Part shown: piece after piece, positions 37,553-54,700 of the stretch | How the letters are laid out: each line of letters begins with the position of its first letter | How positions within the stretch are numbered: position 1 is the first letter of the stretch | From: Ampullaceana balthica | Taxonomy: Eukaryota; Mollusca; Gastropoda; Lymnaeidae | Length of the DNA stretch: 64,000 bases | Assembly (NCBI GenBank): GCA_944989445.1 | Contig: CALYLW010000011.1 | Span: forward strand, 3,067,501 to 3,131,500 | Direction of reading: 5' to 3' | The notes under the pieces: generated by a model | Told to the model about the DNA's origin: nothing | Database searches by the model: none | Seen by the model: only the letters and a program-made list of their open reading frames with translations | Translations under genes and position numbers: made by a program

Positions 37553-37836
37553 ATCGAATCTATATCGTGTTGACCTTTTAAACACACTGACGTACGCATC
37601 TCTGGGCGCACACAGAGTTCTTAGGCTCAAATACGGCCATATTTTTTTTAAAAAAATGTGTGTGTGTGTGTGTGTCTTCGGGGCCAGAGCGTATCGAATC
37701 TATATCGTGTTGACCTTTTAAACACACTGACGTACGCATCTCTGGGCGCACACAGAGTTCTTAGGCTCAAATACGGCCATATTTTTTTTAAACAATTTTG
37801 TCTGTGCGTGTGTGTGTGTCTTCGGGGCCAGAGCGT
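37553..37836. repeat. 140-bp tandem duplication
   Basis: Copies at 37553-37692 and 37693-37836 are nearly identical. The main difference is in the A and GT homopolymer/microsatellite in the middle (AAAAAATGTGTGTG versus AACAATTTTGTCTGTGCG). The unit runs from ATCGAATCTATATCGTG to GGGCCAGAGCGT. Confidence 0.93.
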
Positions 37837-38718
37837 ATTGCCTGGAAACTGAGGTATGTCGAGTTGAAAGCAAATCTTGGCTGGTTGATAACTGTGTTGT
37901 CCCAAGGCCTGGCCCGTTTCTCTGTTTCTGCCACTTCCCGGCACCCCAATCCCACAGTCGGGATTCCGAAGTTAAGAAAAATATTTACCACCTCACCTCC
38001 TGTCTCTTTCCACCCCGAAGTGCCGAATTTTCAATAACCTCATACTGTTTACCAAGGAATTGGGCCAGTCACTTGGCTATCGAGGAAGACACACACACAT
38101 TATAAATATCGATATATATTTCCTAAATGAAATCAATCTCAAACCTTCTTTTATTCTTAATATTGACCTATTGAAAAAGACTTTTTTTCTTCAAAAAATG
38201 TTTTCTCATTTCCATTTCATTTATATATAAAAGTTTCTTTTAAAATAATAAACGAATTTAGTTTAGAAGTTTTTTACTTTATGCCAACCCCTGTACAGAC
38301 AAAAATATAAGAAAAGCAAAAGATGAACATTCATAGAAAATTTATTATCTGATTTTATAATATTTTTCTATTACCAGATTAGTTCTCTAATGATTTCAAT
38401 GTAACCAAATTAATGAGCTCTGCAAATGGCATGACGTCATCTCAATTCTAACTACAATACTAATCTTAATAATATGTCATGTTTAAGACAGACACAGGTG
38501 CACATTCTCTATTTCTAATTATTTTAAAACTGCAATCCACCTCAAGCATGTTGATTAAGCTGGAGAGTTATGTTACTACTAACGACGATTGAACCACAAT
38601 TAACTAGTACGTTTACACCCAATCAAATGTTACATTTGATTTCTCATAATTAAGGACTAAAGACATTTCATTAGTCGATAGTAAAATACGGGGGGAAGAT
38701 AACCTATTTTTATACCCC

Positions 38719-39080
38719 TACAGACCACTTCCATGCACCTACAGACCACTTCCATACACCTAAAGACCACTTCCATACACCTACAGACCACTTCCATACA
38801 CCTACAGACCACTTCCATGCACCTACAGACCATTTCCATACACCTACAGACCACTTCCATACACCTACAGACCACTTCCATGCACCTACAGACCACTTCC
38901 ATACACATACAGACCACTTCCATACACCTACAGACCACTTCCATGCACCTACAGACCACTTCCATACACCTACAGACCACTTCCATACACCTAAAGACCA
39001 CTTCCATACACCTACAGACCACTTCCATACACCTACAGACCACTTCCATACACCTACAGACCACTTCCTTGCCACTGCCG
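38719..39080. repeat. 21-bp minisatellite, ~17 copies
   Basis: The unit is CACTTCCATACACCTACAGAC, with A/G (ATAC/ATGC), CTA/CAT and ACAG/AAAG variants, ending in two decayed copies. It is open on both strands because the unit lacks stops. The resulting Thr-Thr-Ser-Ile-His-Leu-Gln repeat is not regarded as a protein. Confidence 0.95.
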
Positions 39081-39649
39081 ACCACTTCCTTGCTCATACA
39101 ATTTCCTTGTCCTCAAAACTGAAATGAACGCCTTTCATTTCTCTGCATTCCTGATGACATATGGACTCAAATTGAAAAACATACCCTTCGGTTTTCTTGG
39201 AGCGCACCATATTGTATTTTAATCCCGTTCACATAACAGCTTTTCTGCTCCAAAGCTCGGATCATCGAACCCACCTCTTGTCTACATACACCCATGATTA
39301 CCTCACGACCCGCTTCAAACCTTCCGGGCATATCGGGTTATTAAAGAAGACTTTGTTCAAATATATCTGAAATCGACTTGAACCGCTTTTTCTTCTTCCT
39401 GAAACGCCCCACACCTTTGGCTTGTTAAGACCCGGTTCTAAGAGCTTCCTTTGTGTGCTCGTAAGTCGGTCTTGATGCAGCGCTGCAGGTGACGCGCTGA
39501 ACTCACAATTCAATCAAAACCAAAGACGAATCAAAACTAGAAGCCAACTAATTACGTGTGTGATGACAGATAGCATCAAATGTCATTGATTCACGGGTCA
39601 GGAGTAGAATGATGTCACTAACGACTTGACCTTTTTCTGATTTGTTCAG

Positions 39650-39844
39650 GTTCACGAGCTGTGTGACAACTTCTGCCACAGATACATCTCGTGTCTCAAG
39701 GGAAAGATGCCCATCGACCTGGTGATAGACGACAGAGAGGGCGCCGGATCTTCGGCCACGCCCTCGTCCGTGCCATCAAAAACATCGACAACAACCTCTT
39801 TAGATGCCATTGACCAACACTCGGACAATAGCCGCGACCACCAG
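39650..39844 (+). CDS. Meis: Meis coding exon 5 (end of PBC-interaction domain plus linker)
   Basis: Acceptor TTTGTTCAG and donor GTATGT bound 65 codons. The exon reads [20 protein letters not shown] and [10 protein letters not shown], invariant in Meis proteins, which closes the Meis/PKNOX N-terminal domain. A Ser/Thr-rich linker follows ([20 protein letters not shown], then [11 protein letters not shown]). Such linkers precede the homeodomain and vary between phyla. It ends in phase 0 at residue 239 counting from 8733. The start and end positions match the vertebrate exon, but the linker part is lineage-specific. The homeodomain exons must lie further downstream. Confidence 0.96.
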
Positions 39845-41796
39845 GTATGTTGTGAAACTGTACGTAAGGGTATCGTTTATCTGCAGGGATGCCTCATCAC
39901 CTCTAGAAGTGATGTGCCGTTGGCTTTATTGGATGTCAATCAAACGTTGATTTTGGTGATGACATCGTTTAAATCCTTAAGTAGCACAAAAATATTCGAC
40001 CCCTACCCTTGCCATTATAAGCAGTTAAATCAGTGATCACGGACCAAATTAACCAAATTAATTTAAAGAGTATATTTGTGTATAGCAAGGTGAGCCACGC
40101 TCATTTAATGGAGGCTACGTAGGGGGATGTATTTTTAAATGATTTCTTATTATATATACACTCCAAAAACTATGCAACTATACAATCTAGTCCCCCTTAC
40201 AAAAGAATCCCATTGTTAAGCCATTGTCATGACTGACCCTTGACCTCTAAACCTTTTTGCGTTATATATGTTGGTGTTTTATTAGAAAAAGAGGATCTCA
40301 AATTAAAGTTTAAAAATTATTTGTTGTAAAAATTATTATTAATTTAACTTATTATATTTAATTAAAAATTAAAGTTATAATGCATATTTAGAAAGAAAAA
40401 ATGGCTTATCTCTCTTCAAATGCCTTTTTTTTTCTTTGTATTTTTGCTTTAAAATTCTTGTGGAACTTAAAATTCCTTCAGGAGTTTGTTGGACAAAGAC
40501 GCCACTTGTTTGTTTTACGCTATATATTCGGCTCCGGGTAGAAAAAATTTAAGCTGCTATAATACATTTTTCTAGGATAAAAATTATAAAGATAAATATT
40601 CCTTGTCTCAAAAAGAGCTCATCCTTCACAAAAAAAATAATAATTAAAAAAATGTTTTTAAAAAAATTACAAAACTTTATTTTAGTTATTTTAATATTTG
40701 TCACAAGGTAAGTGAGAGAGTGGGTCGGTAACAACCACCTCCACACATCCTGGGCTGAGTTTACACGCGTGTGTACCGCTCAGACACAGTCGCGTGTGTT
40801 ATCAGCTGTTGTGTACCGGTGTCTTCATCTCAGTTTCATTCTAGGTATTCATTAGATTGTTTAGACGTTCCTCTAGGTATGCGATAGCTTGGTTAGACTT
40901 TACCAGGAGATCCATAAGAGTTTTACTTTTAGCCTAGACTTATCTCTAGAAATTCTTTAGGTTGTTTATGCTTTATCGAAGTATCCCTAAAACTCGTAGC
41001 TTATTAAACTTTCAGGGGTCACCTTTGACACTCTTTAGCTGCATTAATATATTCCCCAATTAATGGTTTATATTTTTTCAAACTCCTAGCACTTAGTGTG
41101 TTGTGTTTGGGGGGGGGACCTTTAAAATTTTAATAATTATACATAAGCCTAATTTTTATTTGTTTATTTATATTTATCGTTCAAGGATGGTGTTAGTTAA
41201 AACAAGATCAATATAAACTCTGTGACGTTAGTAAATGATAAATAGCATCACGTCAGCCTGCCCTTTTATAGTTATAATTGTAATAAAATTAATAAAACAA
41301 TGAACACAATAATAAGAAATGAATATGGGCGAAAATATATTACAATATAAGTTTAAAGACTTGCTATAGCGAATAGTTTTGTGAAATAACAGTAGGACGA
41401 GATTGGTTGCATAATTTTGGACAATTATAGAGAAAATGTTAGCACTTAAAAAAGGTAAAGGCTAGACACCACCCCAATTTTACCTCCTTATTTTCTCCCA
41501 TCAAAAGAGCACCGTGTTATAACGAGTTAAGGCCAAATATTTCGATCTAGACAGACGTCGGTTGCGTTTTCCGCCTAACGACGTGCTCAATAAATAGAAC
41601 GCTACCTATAATTACGCCACTGATTGCCGGGAAAGGGCTTAAATTCCGTTTTACGACTACCTTTTTCTACGCCTGTTTTTTTATTGACGCACGTGTTTTC
41701 GGTCACATCTTATGTCTTCAGAGCGAACAGGTATTAAGGGGACGTAAACACACACAAAAGCACGTGCTAGGGGGGCGGGTTGTGGAACTTACTTAT

Positions 41797-41798
<2 letters not shown>

Positions 41799-41830
<32 letters not shown>

Positions 41831-41946
41831 ACAATCTATCGGGAATGTGCCCTTACGCCTCACACACGCAGACTCTGATAATTTTATACTGAATGTGTAC
41901 ACACACACACACACACACAAGTAAACTTTCACGAATGTACACACAC
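41799..41946. repeat. CA microsatellite cluster
   Basis: Two pure (AC)n tracts, about 41799-41829 and 41899-41919, with a third short one, in diverged copies of a unit resembling CACACAGACTCTGATAATTT / CACAGACTCCCACAATCTGG. The larger unit may be an old tandem repeat of about 50-100 bp. Confidence 0.85.
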
Positions 41947-42435
41947 AGACTCCCACAATCTGGCTTTCACAAGATATCCATGTCATCCATGCCTTACCCC
42001 TGCCTCAGCCTCCCCTCCCCTTCGAACCCTCTCCCTCTCTTTGGCGTAATGATTTTTCTAAGGCTGCTAATTATAAGGGAGAGAAGAGAGAGCCAGTGAA
42101 ACAAACACGCAGCTGTCGCCGATCTATCGATTTCTAATCAATCAGGCATCAAATCCTGGACGGCTTCTTCCATCCGTTCATCTCGTCTTCCTCTGTCTTG
42201 CCGGCTAATCAATTCATTCATCGCTATCGGCCCGGGCTTTTCTCGCCTCCTCGCCTCCCTTGGCTGTGGTCTTGCTGTCATATTCGTCAGGATTACTGGC
42301 TAATCTTTTGTTGGACCATATGGCTTGAGTGAGCCATATTGTGGATACATCCTTACCTTTGGCACCCCATTTGCTCATTCGCGGCCTTCCATTGCGTCGC
42401 CGGTGTATCCATTTCTTCTATCCGCTCATAACTGC

Positions 42436-42733
42436 ATCCATACCTCCTCTACAGCTGAAGTCATCCATACCTCCTCTACAGCTGAAGTCATCCATACCTC
42501 CTCTACAGCTGAAGTCTTCCATACCTCCTCTACAGCTGAAGTCTTCCATACCTCCTCTACAGCTGAAGTCTTCCATACCTCCTCTACAGCTGAAGTCTTC
42601 CATACCTCCTCTACAGCTGAAGTCTTCCATACCTCCTCTACAGCTGAAGTCTTCCATACCTCCTCTACAGCTGAAGTCTTCCATACCTCCTCTACAGCTG
42701 AAGTCTTCCATACCTCCTCTACAGCTGAAGTCT
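42436..42733. repeat. 27-bp minisatellite, 11 copies
   Basis: Eleven copies of CATACCTCCTCTACAGCTGA followed by AGTCTTC. The first copies carry AGTCATC and the rest AGTCTTC, so one variant spread along the array. The unit lacks stops in several frames on both strands. Confidence 0.97.
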
Positions 42734-42840
42734 TTATTTCTTTCTGTACAAGCCATCCACCAACTGACATTCAGTATTTTAAAAAAAATCAAAAACAATT
42801 AAAAAGCAATATATCTACTTACATATTGATCAAAGCCTCC

Positions 42841-43516
42841 ATCTCTCAGTCTATTCGTCCACCAATCTATCCGCCAATCTCTGTCTATTCTTCCACCAAT
42901 CTATCCGCCAATCTCTCTGTCTATTCTTCCACCAATATATCCGCCAATCTCTCAGTCTATTCTTCCACCAATCTATCCGCCAATCTCTCAGTCTATTCTT
43001 CCACCAATCTATCCGCCAATCTCTCTGTCTATTCTTCCACCAATCTATCCGCCAATCTCTCAGTCTATTCTTCCACCAATCTATCCGCCAATCTCTCAGT
43101 CTATTCTTCCACCAATCTATCCGCCATTCTCTCAGTCTATTCTTCCACCAATATATCCGCCAATCTCTCAGTCTATTCTTCCACCAATATATCCGCCAAT
43201 CTCTCAGTCTATTCTTCCACCAATCTATCCGCCAATCTCTCAGTCTATTCTTTCACCAATCTATCCGCCAATCTCTCTGTCTATTCTTCCACCAATCTAT
43301 CCGCCAATCTCTCAGTCTATTCTTCCACCAATCTATCCGCCAATCTCTCAGTCTATTCTTCCACCAATCTATCCGCCAATCTCTCTGTCTATTCTTCCAC
43401 CACTCTATCCACCAATCTCTCTGTCTATTCTTCCACCAATCTATCCACCAATCTGTGTCTATTCTTCCGCCAATCTCTCTGTCTATTCTTCCACCAATCT
43501 ATCCACCAATCCATCA
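42841..43516. repeat. 36-bp minisatellite, ~18 copies
   Basis: The unit is TCTATTCTTCCACCAATCTA followed by TCCGCCAATCTCTCAG. Variants CTCTCTG/CTCTCAG, CTATCC/ATATCC and CCGCC/CCACC are interspersed, with shortened units at the 3' end. The plus strand of the unit contains no TAA, TAG or TGA in any frame. Hence the 399-codon frame that joins this array to the 27-bp array upstream (42325-43524). Confidence 0.97.
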
Positions 43517-45623
43517 GCCAATAAATTATTATATCTTCTATTAATCCACAGCATTTATCTACCCCTACTACCTATACAATGACCCATTCTATCCAATTTT
43601 ATCCACATATCCACACTATTCCACATCTTGCAAACAGAGATTTCATTGTACAGTAAACGCCAAACTGCAATAAAGTAAAAGTCTGGGTATTCTAATTTTT
43701 CCGGGTGTACAACCTCAAGTATCACCGCTTTCTAACAAACATATTTATTTAAAGGCTGCAAACACCAGAAACGGACATATCCCAATCCGCATATTATATC
43801 AAACACACAGATAGCTTCTGCTAACTACAGACGTACTGAAGTTACTTCTAACATAAATATTGGTCTCACTGAAACGCTAGATGTAGATGTTATTTAAGTA
43901 AAAATTTATTAAAACAAAATTTTTCATTGGCCAGATATCACGGTATGGGGGAGGCGGCGGGGGTTCGTGGGTGGGGTGGTGGGGACGTGGTTAGTTCAAA
44001 TGGGGTTGGGGGGGGGGACCTCGCTGTGCTGTTTGTTGTGAGCGAAGTGGATAGCAGAGCGCCAGAGCCATAAAATTTTACATTTGAATGGACTCTCGAC
44101 TGAGTTCGACCGTAGTTTGGCTATCATGGCCATCTGAAAGTTTCAGGAGAACTTGGTAGCTACAGCGTTCAGGCAAGAAGGGGGGAAAACACAATAATAA
44201 CAAAGAAATGAAAGAAACAAAGCTGACCAAAAAAAAACGATAACGAGAGAATAAAGAAGGAGGTGGTGAAGGAAAGGACAGGGGAGGATGCTGGATTCGG
44301 GGAGGGGGCTGGTAGAGGAGGAGGGAGGGAGTAATCACCGATTCGGCTGTTGTGTGCATGTGGCAAATGGGTCCCAATTTTTTTTTATCCAGAGGGTGAG
44401 CGCGCTCAAATTGGCGCTACGGTAATTAGATAAGTCTTGCAATCGATGTCTCGGCCGGCGTCCCGTGGGGGGACGAGAGCAGACGATACTACCGCTCACT
44501 GTTGGCCAGCGATGTGGCATGTGTGTGTTGCCGGGACCGGCACTCGTGGTGGCTGGTGGTGTGTCGCTACGTTGTGCGCACGATAGGGATCTGGACGACT
44601 GTTGGTGCGCAAACGGAAAAAAAAAGATTGGTGCGCAAAGCAGCTGCTGAGCTGAAACTATTGAAGGATACGCCGCCCTATTCCAGTGTTATCAATAACA
44701 AAACTCGGTTTTCATTCGTTCGATTGTAAAATAAAATACTTTTGTTTAAGTCGCAATCCTTAAATTCGGCAACTAGTTAGCCATCTCATGATCTTGGCAT
44801 TAACGAAATCTTATAGTAGTGGACTTTCATTTGGCGCGTTGCAATAACTGGATATTATACACGCAAAACACACACACACACACACACATCTGTAAATATA
44901 CATACAAGTTCGGAAAAAAATTCACCATACAATTATTTTTAGTATTGTTTGTTAAATATAAAGCCATTCAGATCAAATTGTCAACAATGCTACATTTTTT
45001 ACTACCATATGTTTCCTCCGATATGAACCCAATATTTCAATATTAAATCCATGTACCTATTAAAATAACTATAGAGTATAGTTTGAAGTTCAAATTAATG
45101 TGATCAATAATTAGAAGCATTCGGAATTTTTTTTAATCATTGGAGATTTCGAATCTTCGACCTGCACGTCGACCCCCCCTCCCTTCCCTTCCCAAGTCGT
45201 GCATAGTTGTTAGTTTCTAGTTCATGTTAGCAACGTTGCCACTCATTGTCCTATCGATAACTCTGCCAAAGATGACAATCAGTGTATGGCCCCCTTGTGG
45301 ACCCGGTACTCACTGCCACCCGGCCATAAACCTACCCGGAGCCCTCAAAAGAACTCGACAAACAGACCACGTGAGTTCTATCTTATGCTTCCAGTACGTT
45401 GGTGGGGGGGGGGCACAGGGGGGTATGACCACTCTGACGCCATAAGGGACTCTTCCACCTAAACCTCATGTTAACATTGACGCCACATCCTCCTCACCCA
45501 CCCACCCCGCCCCCAAACTTGACGCACTGGGTTCCACATCGATCGACATCAACATTGTTTGTTTCTGTTGCCCTCCTTCAACTGCTACCCTACAACATTG
45601 ACTAATCTAATTGACTTTTTATT

Positions 45624-46266
45624 GTGTGTGGATTGAACCACGGGGTAAATGGACCTCTGTGTTCGCGGTGCCAAAAATTGTGTGTGGATTGAACCACTGG
45701 GTAAATGGACCTCTGTGTTCGCGGTGCCAAAAATTGTGTGTGGATTGAACCACGGGGCAAATGGACCTCTGTGTTCGCGGTGCCAAAAATTGTGTGTGGA
45801 TTGAACCACTGGGTAAATGGACCTCTGTGTGTGGATTGAACCACTGGGTAAATGGACCTCTGTGTGTGGATTGAACCACTGGGTAAATGGACCTCTGTGT
45901 GTGGATTGAACCATGGGGTTAATGGACCTCTGTGTGTGGATTGAACCACGGGGCAAATGGACCTCTGTGTGTGCATTGAACCACGGGGTAAATGGACCTC
46001 TGTGTGTGGATTGAACCACGGGGTAAATGGACCTCTGTGTGTGGATTGAACCACGGGACAAATGGACCTCTGTGTGTGGATTGAACCACGGGGCAAATGG
46101 ACCTCTGTGTGTGGATTGAACCACGGGGCAAATGGACCTATGTGTGTGGATTGAACCACGGGGCAAATGGACCTCTGTGTGTGGATTGAACCACGAGGCA
46201 AATGGACCTCTGTGTGTGGATTGAACCACGGGACAAATGGACCTCTGTGTTCGCGGTGCCAAAAAT
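45624..46266. repeat. Composite 56-bp / 35-bp minisatellite, 16 units
   Basis: All units share GATTGAACCACGGGGYAAAT followed by GGACCTCTGTGT. The first three are 56 bp because each also carries TTCGCGGTGCCAAAAATTGT. The next twelve are 35 bp and lack it. The last unit is again followed by TTCGCGGTGCCAAAAAT. The missing 21 bp is bounded by TGTGT on both sides. That fits a microhomology deletion in one unit, which then spread. Minus-strand frames of up to 257 codons are artefacts of a stop-free repeat. Confidence 0.95.
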
Positions 46267-48171
46267 ACAAACCTGAAAAAGGAAGTGAACATAAAATGTT
46301 TTTCCGAAAGATTAAAAATAAAAAAATATCCCATCCCGTTAGAGATCAAGACAATCAATAATCGTGCAAGTATTTCATTTAATCCGACATCATTGAAAAT
46401 AAGGTCTGCTTGAACAAAATCCCATTAATTAGCAACAAAAAATATTGTTACATAATTGTTGGTGGGTGGTTAGGAAAAATACACACAACACTTTCGATTA
46501 ATAATCTCTTACACCATTTTATTTTACTTCATAAAAGTAAAAGAAATGTCGGCGTCACTTATTGCAAAATATACTTGCTGTACTAATTTTTAAACACAAA
46601 AACTTTTCACAAATGGGGGGTATAAACTGACACATTTATCTACTTTCATGAAACAAAAAAAAACAGAGGTCGATTCGCAATGCATAAAATTTCCTTTAAA
46701 ATTAGTTCTCTCACTCTCTTTTTCTATCTCTCCCTCCCTCTCTCTCGCTCGCCATTAAAAAAAAAGTCCGTAATCCATATATTAAATGTATATCAATATT
46801 ATTGTTTATTCTGGGAAACGCATAACCCATTCAATTTAATGTATTAGTAAGTGCTTCCATGTTTAACAGATAATTGATAATGAATACAGTGAAATTGGAA
46901 AGTGAAAGGTCTGTGTGTGGTGGCTGTGCTAGAGAGGTTGATTATTTGGGTTGGATCTGTGTTGGATGTTGTCTGTTGAGGGTGAGGGTGCCGTAGTTGG
47001 GTGGGACTGTGGCAAAGGTGGCCTGTTAGGGGCGGCTCGATTGTGTGGGGTGGGGCGCTAGGGTTAAATCGTAGGTCTAGACAAGGAAAACCCCTGAAAA
47101 GCCCACGAGTTGAGCGGCCAATGCAATTAGCAGCGGCACAATAAGGCACGCAGCCTGATGTGCGTGCGGAACTTACGGGCCTGATAGATTTGTGTCCAAG
47201 AGGCCCTCCTCTGGGGGTGCCAGTGAGCGGTCAGTGTTGATTACTAGATGGACACGCAAACGGGGACAGAGCAAGGATTGAACCATATTTCCTTATACTT
47301 TATACTTTCTTTATTATTATTTATTTCAATTGCATATATGTACATGAATCTAAGGAAAAAATAAATAACGTAGAAACATTTAAAGGAAATGCAAATAAAT
47401 CTAAACTATACCTATATTTAACATAGAGGTAGATATTAGTTATGACGTTATTAAATAAAATAAATGGTTATAAGATTAAAATGTGTTGTATTGCAAGACT
47501 ATAATAGGCTCCTCCACGGGCGAATGTGTCACAGAAATACTTTAAGACGATGTCATGTATTTCTTTTGAAATCTAAAACACCAGATAAAGCATAGAAAAG
47601 AAATACAGTTTGAAGCAATTCAGGGGATTAAACATGTTTTTTTTTAAATAAATAAATAAAAGAGCAGCGACAAGAGAGTCTTTATCAGTCCTACATCGGG
47701 AACAATGAGCTTGCGTGTGAGCAGACAGCACCAGACAATACATGCTAGGAAATACATGCACATATTCAATGACCATCCATTCAGAGGCAGTCAAAGAACT
47801 ATACAGACTAAGAAAGAGAGAACAAAAAAGTCTTCAGACGCCTATCTACCCCCTCCTCCTACACTCCACGATCTTTAAAAGCCAGAGGCTTGACTGCACT
47901 GTTGTAAATCGATGTTGAATTATGACCATATTAAGGCTTCAGAATGGTTTTCTCACACAACAATCTCGGGACGTATTGGATGACCATTGTTGGAGATAAT
48001 TTGATTAACTTTATGGCGATGGCTGGCTGGTGATGGGGTCAATTCATCTCACAGATACGACGACGACAGTCAACGCTCAAGTGCATAAACTTGTTTGGTC
48101 ATTTTGTTCGGCTTTAATTTTTTTTATTAACGACGTATTCATTGTTAATATATGAATACTATACATACCAA

Positions 48172-51680
<3,509 letters not shown>

Positions 51681-51731
<51 letters not shown>
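51681..51731. repeat. TA microsatellite
   Basis: A pure (TA)n tract of about 50 bp directly following the ATATTAGAT end of the mobile-element block. Confidence 0.97.
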
Positions 51732-51732
<1 letters not shown>

Positions 51733-54700
51733 GTAGATCCAGGCATCGTTGTCTCGTATGAAATCGAAGCGATACACTCGCTGAAAATATCACAGTCGTA
51801 AACACACCACCCTTTCGGTGTCTTGTTAAAAGTAACACTCATGGTTACGACCAAAAAGCTTCTGACGAAGATAAAATTCCGATTTTGGGGAAGGGGGGTG
51901 GGGGTCTGGGCGACTCTCCGACTAACCCAACGTTTTCCATTTGACCCACTTATCTTGACCAGCACTGACATCCCCCTGGAGACTCGTAGAGACTGGCACG
52001 CTCGTGATGGGGGCGCCCAGTGAGCGCATCTAACTGAGACCACTGACTAGTCGGAGCTCACTGCGGCGCGGCATTGGACGCCTTTGTTGTCCACAAGGCG
52101 TTTGGAGCTGTTCTGGTCCAACTAAAAAATGCACCAGAGTCGATTCCTTGGGGGAGAAGGAGGGGGGCTGAGGGTAAGAATTTATTATTGCTAACAGGGA
52201 ACTTGAAAAAAAGCAATGATCGTGGAGAAAACAAACGAAGCTTTATTATTTTTTTAATATATGAAATTTGCCTTTGATTTTTTTTTCTGGCTTATGATGT
52301 GAATGCTTTTATACATCCAGAAATCCTTCTATACAAGATCAACATTTTATGTGTCTGTGTGTGTGTCACTATACATCAAATAGAAAAACTGTGCCGTCAA
52401 TACCAACTAACCGAAGGGCTGCCAACCCGATTAATGTGAACCCACTGGATAACCAACCCGATATCAGCCTACTTAATGGATCGCAGGCAGCTTAATGGAT
52501 AACAACTGAACCGTTTTAAATTAATATTAGCGCGTTAACAAAATCTCATTTCCGTTTGACAAGTATCGCGTGTAATACCCCCCCCCCACCCCCAACGCCA
52601 ACCCAAACGAGGCGGTAGCTCTTTAATTCCTGTAACTTTCACCTACTACATAGTAAGCAGAACTTAGATGAACGAACTGAGATTTTTTCAAATGCCCCCC
52701 CCCCACACCACCACCCGGTACTTTATTCTGATGATCCTACTGGTACCACCGTAAGATCAACAGTAATCACCATTCCCGCATGCAGAGCGAGTCCCTTGGG
52801 TACGGCGGCCATTGCCCGATTGCGCTTAAAATTTAAATCTCTATTTTATTTATCCGAGACCGAAGCCGTCGGGAAGGGACCACCTACGTAGGAGCTGTTT
52901 GTCGGGAGTGTGGACACAGCGGGGACCACTGCGGGCGCCACACAAAAGGAGCTACCAGTTGTTTCAGCCCGCGGGTCGACGCTGAAAAACAAAACAATGT
53001 CAGAAAGAAAATGACACTGCCCCCTTACCCACCTGGGACCTGATGTCATGGCGCCGGCTGCAGGGTGGTGTTACGTCATCACTCGAGGGTGATGAATCCG
53101 ACCAGGTTGACTTCCCGTGGATTTGACACTTACGGATGTTGTCATAACGGAGTATTAGGGTGAGAAAATCTTACTGGGAGATCTAGAGAAGTTTTCTTGA
53201 ACCTGTTTCGATGTCTCCGGTTTTATAGGTTGCCTAAGTCTAGCACGCGTAGAAGATCTTATCGGTTGCTGGATAGCGTGTAGGGAAGATGGTATGAATG
53301 TTGTCAGCGGTGATGTAATGCGTTAAAAATATTGTGATCTGCGTTTCCGTACAACTGAACAGTTAAGCACACGACGTATTTGTTTGTAGCTGTATTGTAC
53401 ACACAGGCCAATATTTCCTTAAAGACGCGTTAACTGAACAAGAAAGTCATTAGTTCTGTACAAGACATTGAAAATATCGTGCTAACGTCTGACTATTTTA
53501 ACGAGGACATTGTTTGAAGACATCGTATGACCAAGTAGCGAGGGCACTAAACTGAGGCTGAGATTTTTTTAAAAAATGCTTTAAAATGTTTAAATATTGA
53601 TAGAGTTCAGGAAGGACATTTGGAGATTGAAAAAAAAACGAGATCTGATTGGGGAAAAAGAGAGAATCTGCAGTGTCGACAAGGAAGATGCAACCAGCCA
53701 AATGATGCATGCAAGGATCATTAACCACGGTCTATTTCATATTACTATGTTATATCAGTGCTCATCTGACTTACAGAAAGCTGCACATGTACATTTATAT
53801 GAATTATGACAGGGGAGCGGAGAAATATCACAGGAGATAGTGTCAGAGATTCGGTGGTTTTCGTATGTTTAAAATGAGGAGACTGTGTGCCAGAGAGAAA
53901 TGGACGTGTGTTTAAGGTGAGTGTGTGTGGAGGTGGGGTTTGGGGGTAGAAATCTCTTCAAACGGCACTCGTGGATTATTGCCCCTCGCGGTTCTCTCGT
54001 TTATGATCATTTCATGAAGCAACTCCGTGACCGCTGGTCTCAGCGTCGGCTCCCCAAACCATCCAACTCGCCATTAAAGTCATCGGTTGTTTTATCGGTG
54101 TCGTCTTTGGAACTAATCACAGTGCAGGGACGGATCGACACTGTCTTGAGGGTGGGTGGGAGGTGGGCTATGACCTATTTATCGACAGAAATGACAAATT
54201 TAGCTCCACTCTCTCCCGAAAGGATTTATTTCATAGGCGGCCCCACACGGAGAAGCCTATAGATTAGTAATGGTTACTGCTCTCGTGCCTACGGGACTTA
54301 GGGCCTCCGGCCGTTCATTTCATGATATTATGGTTAACTGCTGACCATAGGACACTTAACCCTTGCATGGTTACACAACATCCGTCCATTCCACCGTGTG
54401 ATTCAGAGATCGGGTTGCAGTCGGTCGCATGCCACATAATCTTCACTATTTTTATTTATTTAAGCACATTAGTAACTGCATGGAAAATAACCAGCTTATT
54501 TAATATGAAATCTGATATAACATTTTTGGTTAAATTGACATGCCGTTTTGTGCTAGTATCGCGTAGCAGTTAACATTAACCGTCTGTCGCGGTAACATGA
54601 ACAAAATACCACGGTTGAGTTCATACCATTGTGTTGAGCATACTGGCTAAGCCGTTGGCCCTCCACACACATGCAATTTTAGGTCCGTGATTACAGTATC

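Larger units (their letters stand above)
35167..39649 (+). other. Meis intron 4 (4.5 kb)
   Basis: Donor GTAAGT at 35167 and acceptor TTTGTTCAG ending at 39649, phase 0. It contains a TA microsatellite, the 27-bp array, a hAT-type MITE, a 140-bp duplication and the 21-bp array. No exon was recognised. Confidence 0.85.

Noticed and set aside
42325..43524. A 399-codon open frame spanning the 27-bp and 36-bp arrays
   Set aside because: The plus strand of the 36-bp unit contains no stop triplet in any frame, and the 27-bp unit is open in several frames. The frame is an expected by-product of repeats whose lengths are multiples of three. No signal peptide or known repeat-protein family is evident.
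45270..45371. Exon-like segment ending at CAC/GTGAGT
   Set aside because: A good donor follows an open stretch, but there is no convincing acceptor and the peptide matches no Meis segment.
45585..46358. Minus-strand frames of up to 257 codons in the 35-bp array
   Set aside because: 35 bp is not a multiple of three, so a stop-free unit is read in three phases in turn. The protein-like 35-residue repeat follows automatically from that.
51970..52019. Possible Meis linker exon (AG before 51961, GTGAGC donor near 52020, reading ...RRDWHARDGG)
   Set aside because: It superficially resembles the W-x-R-D of the vertebrate linker exon, but the acceptor context is weak, frame and phase do not fit cleanly and the similarity is only a few residues.
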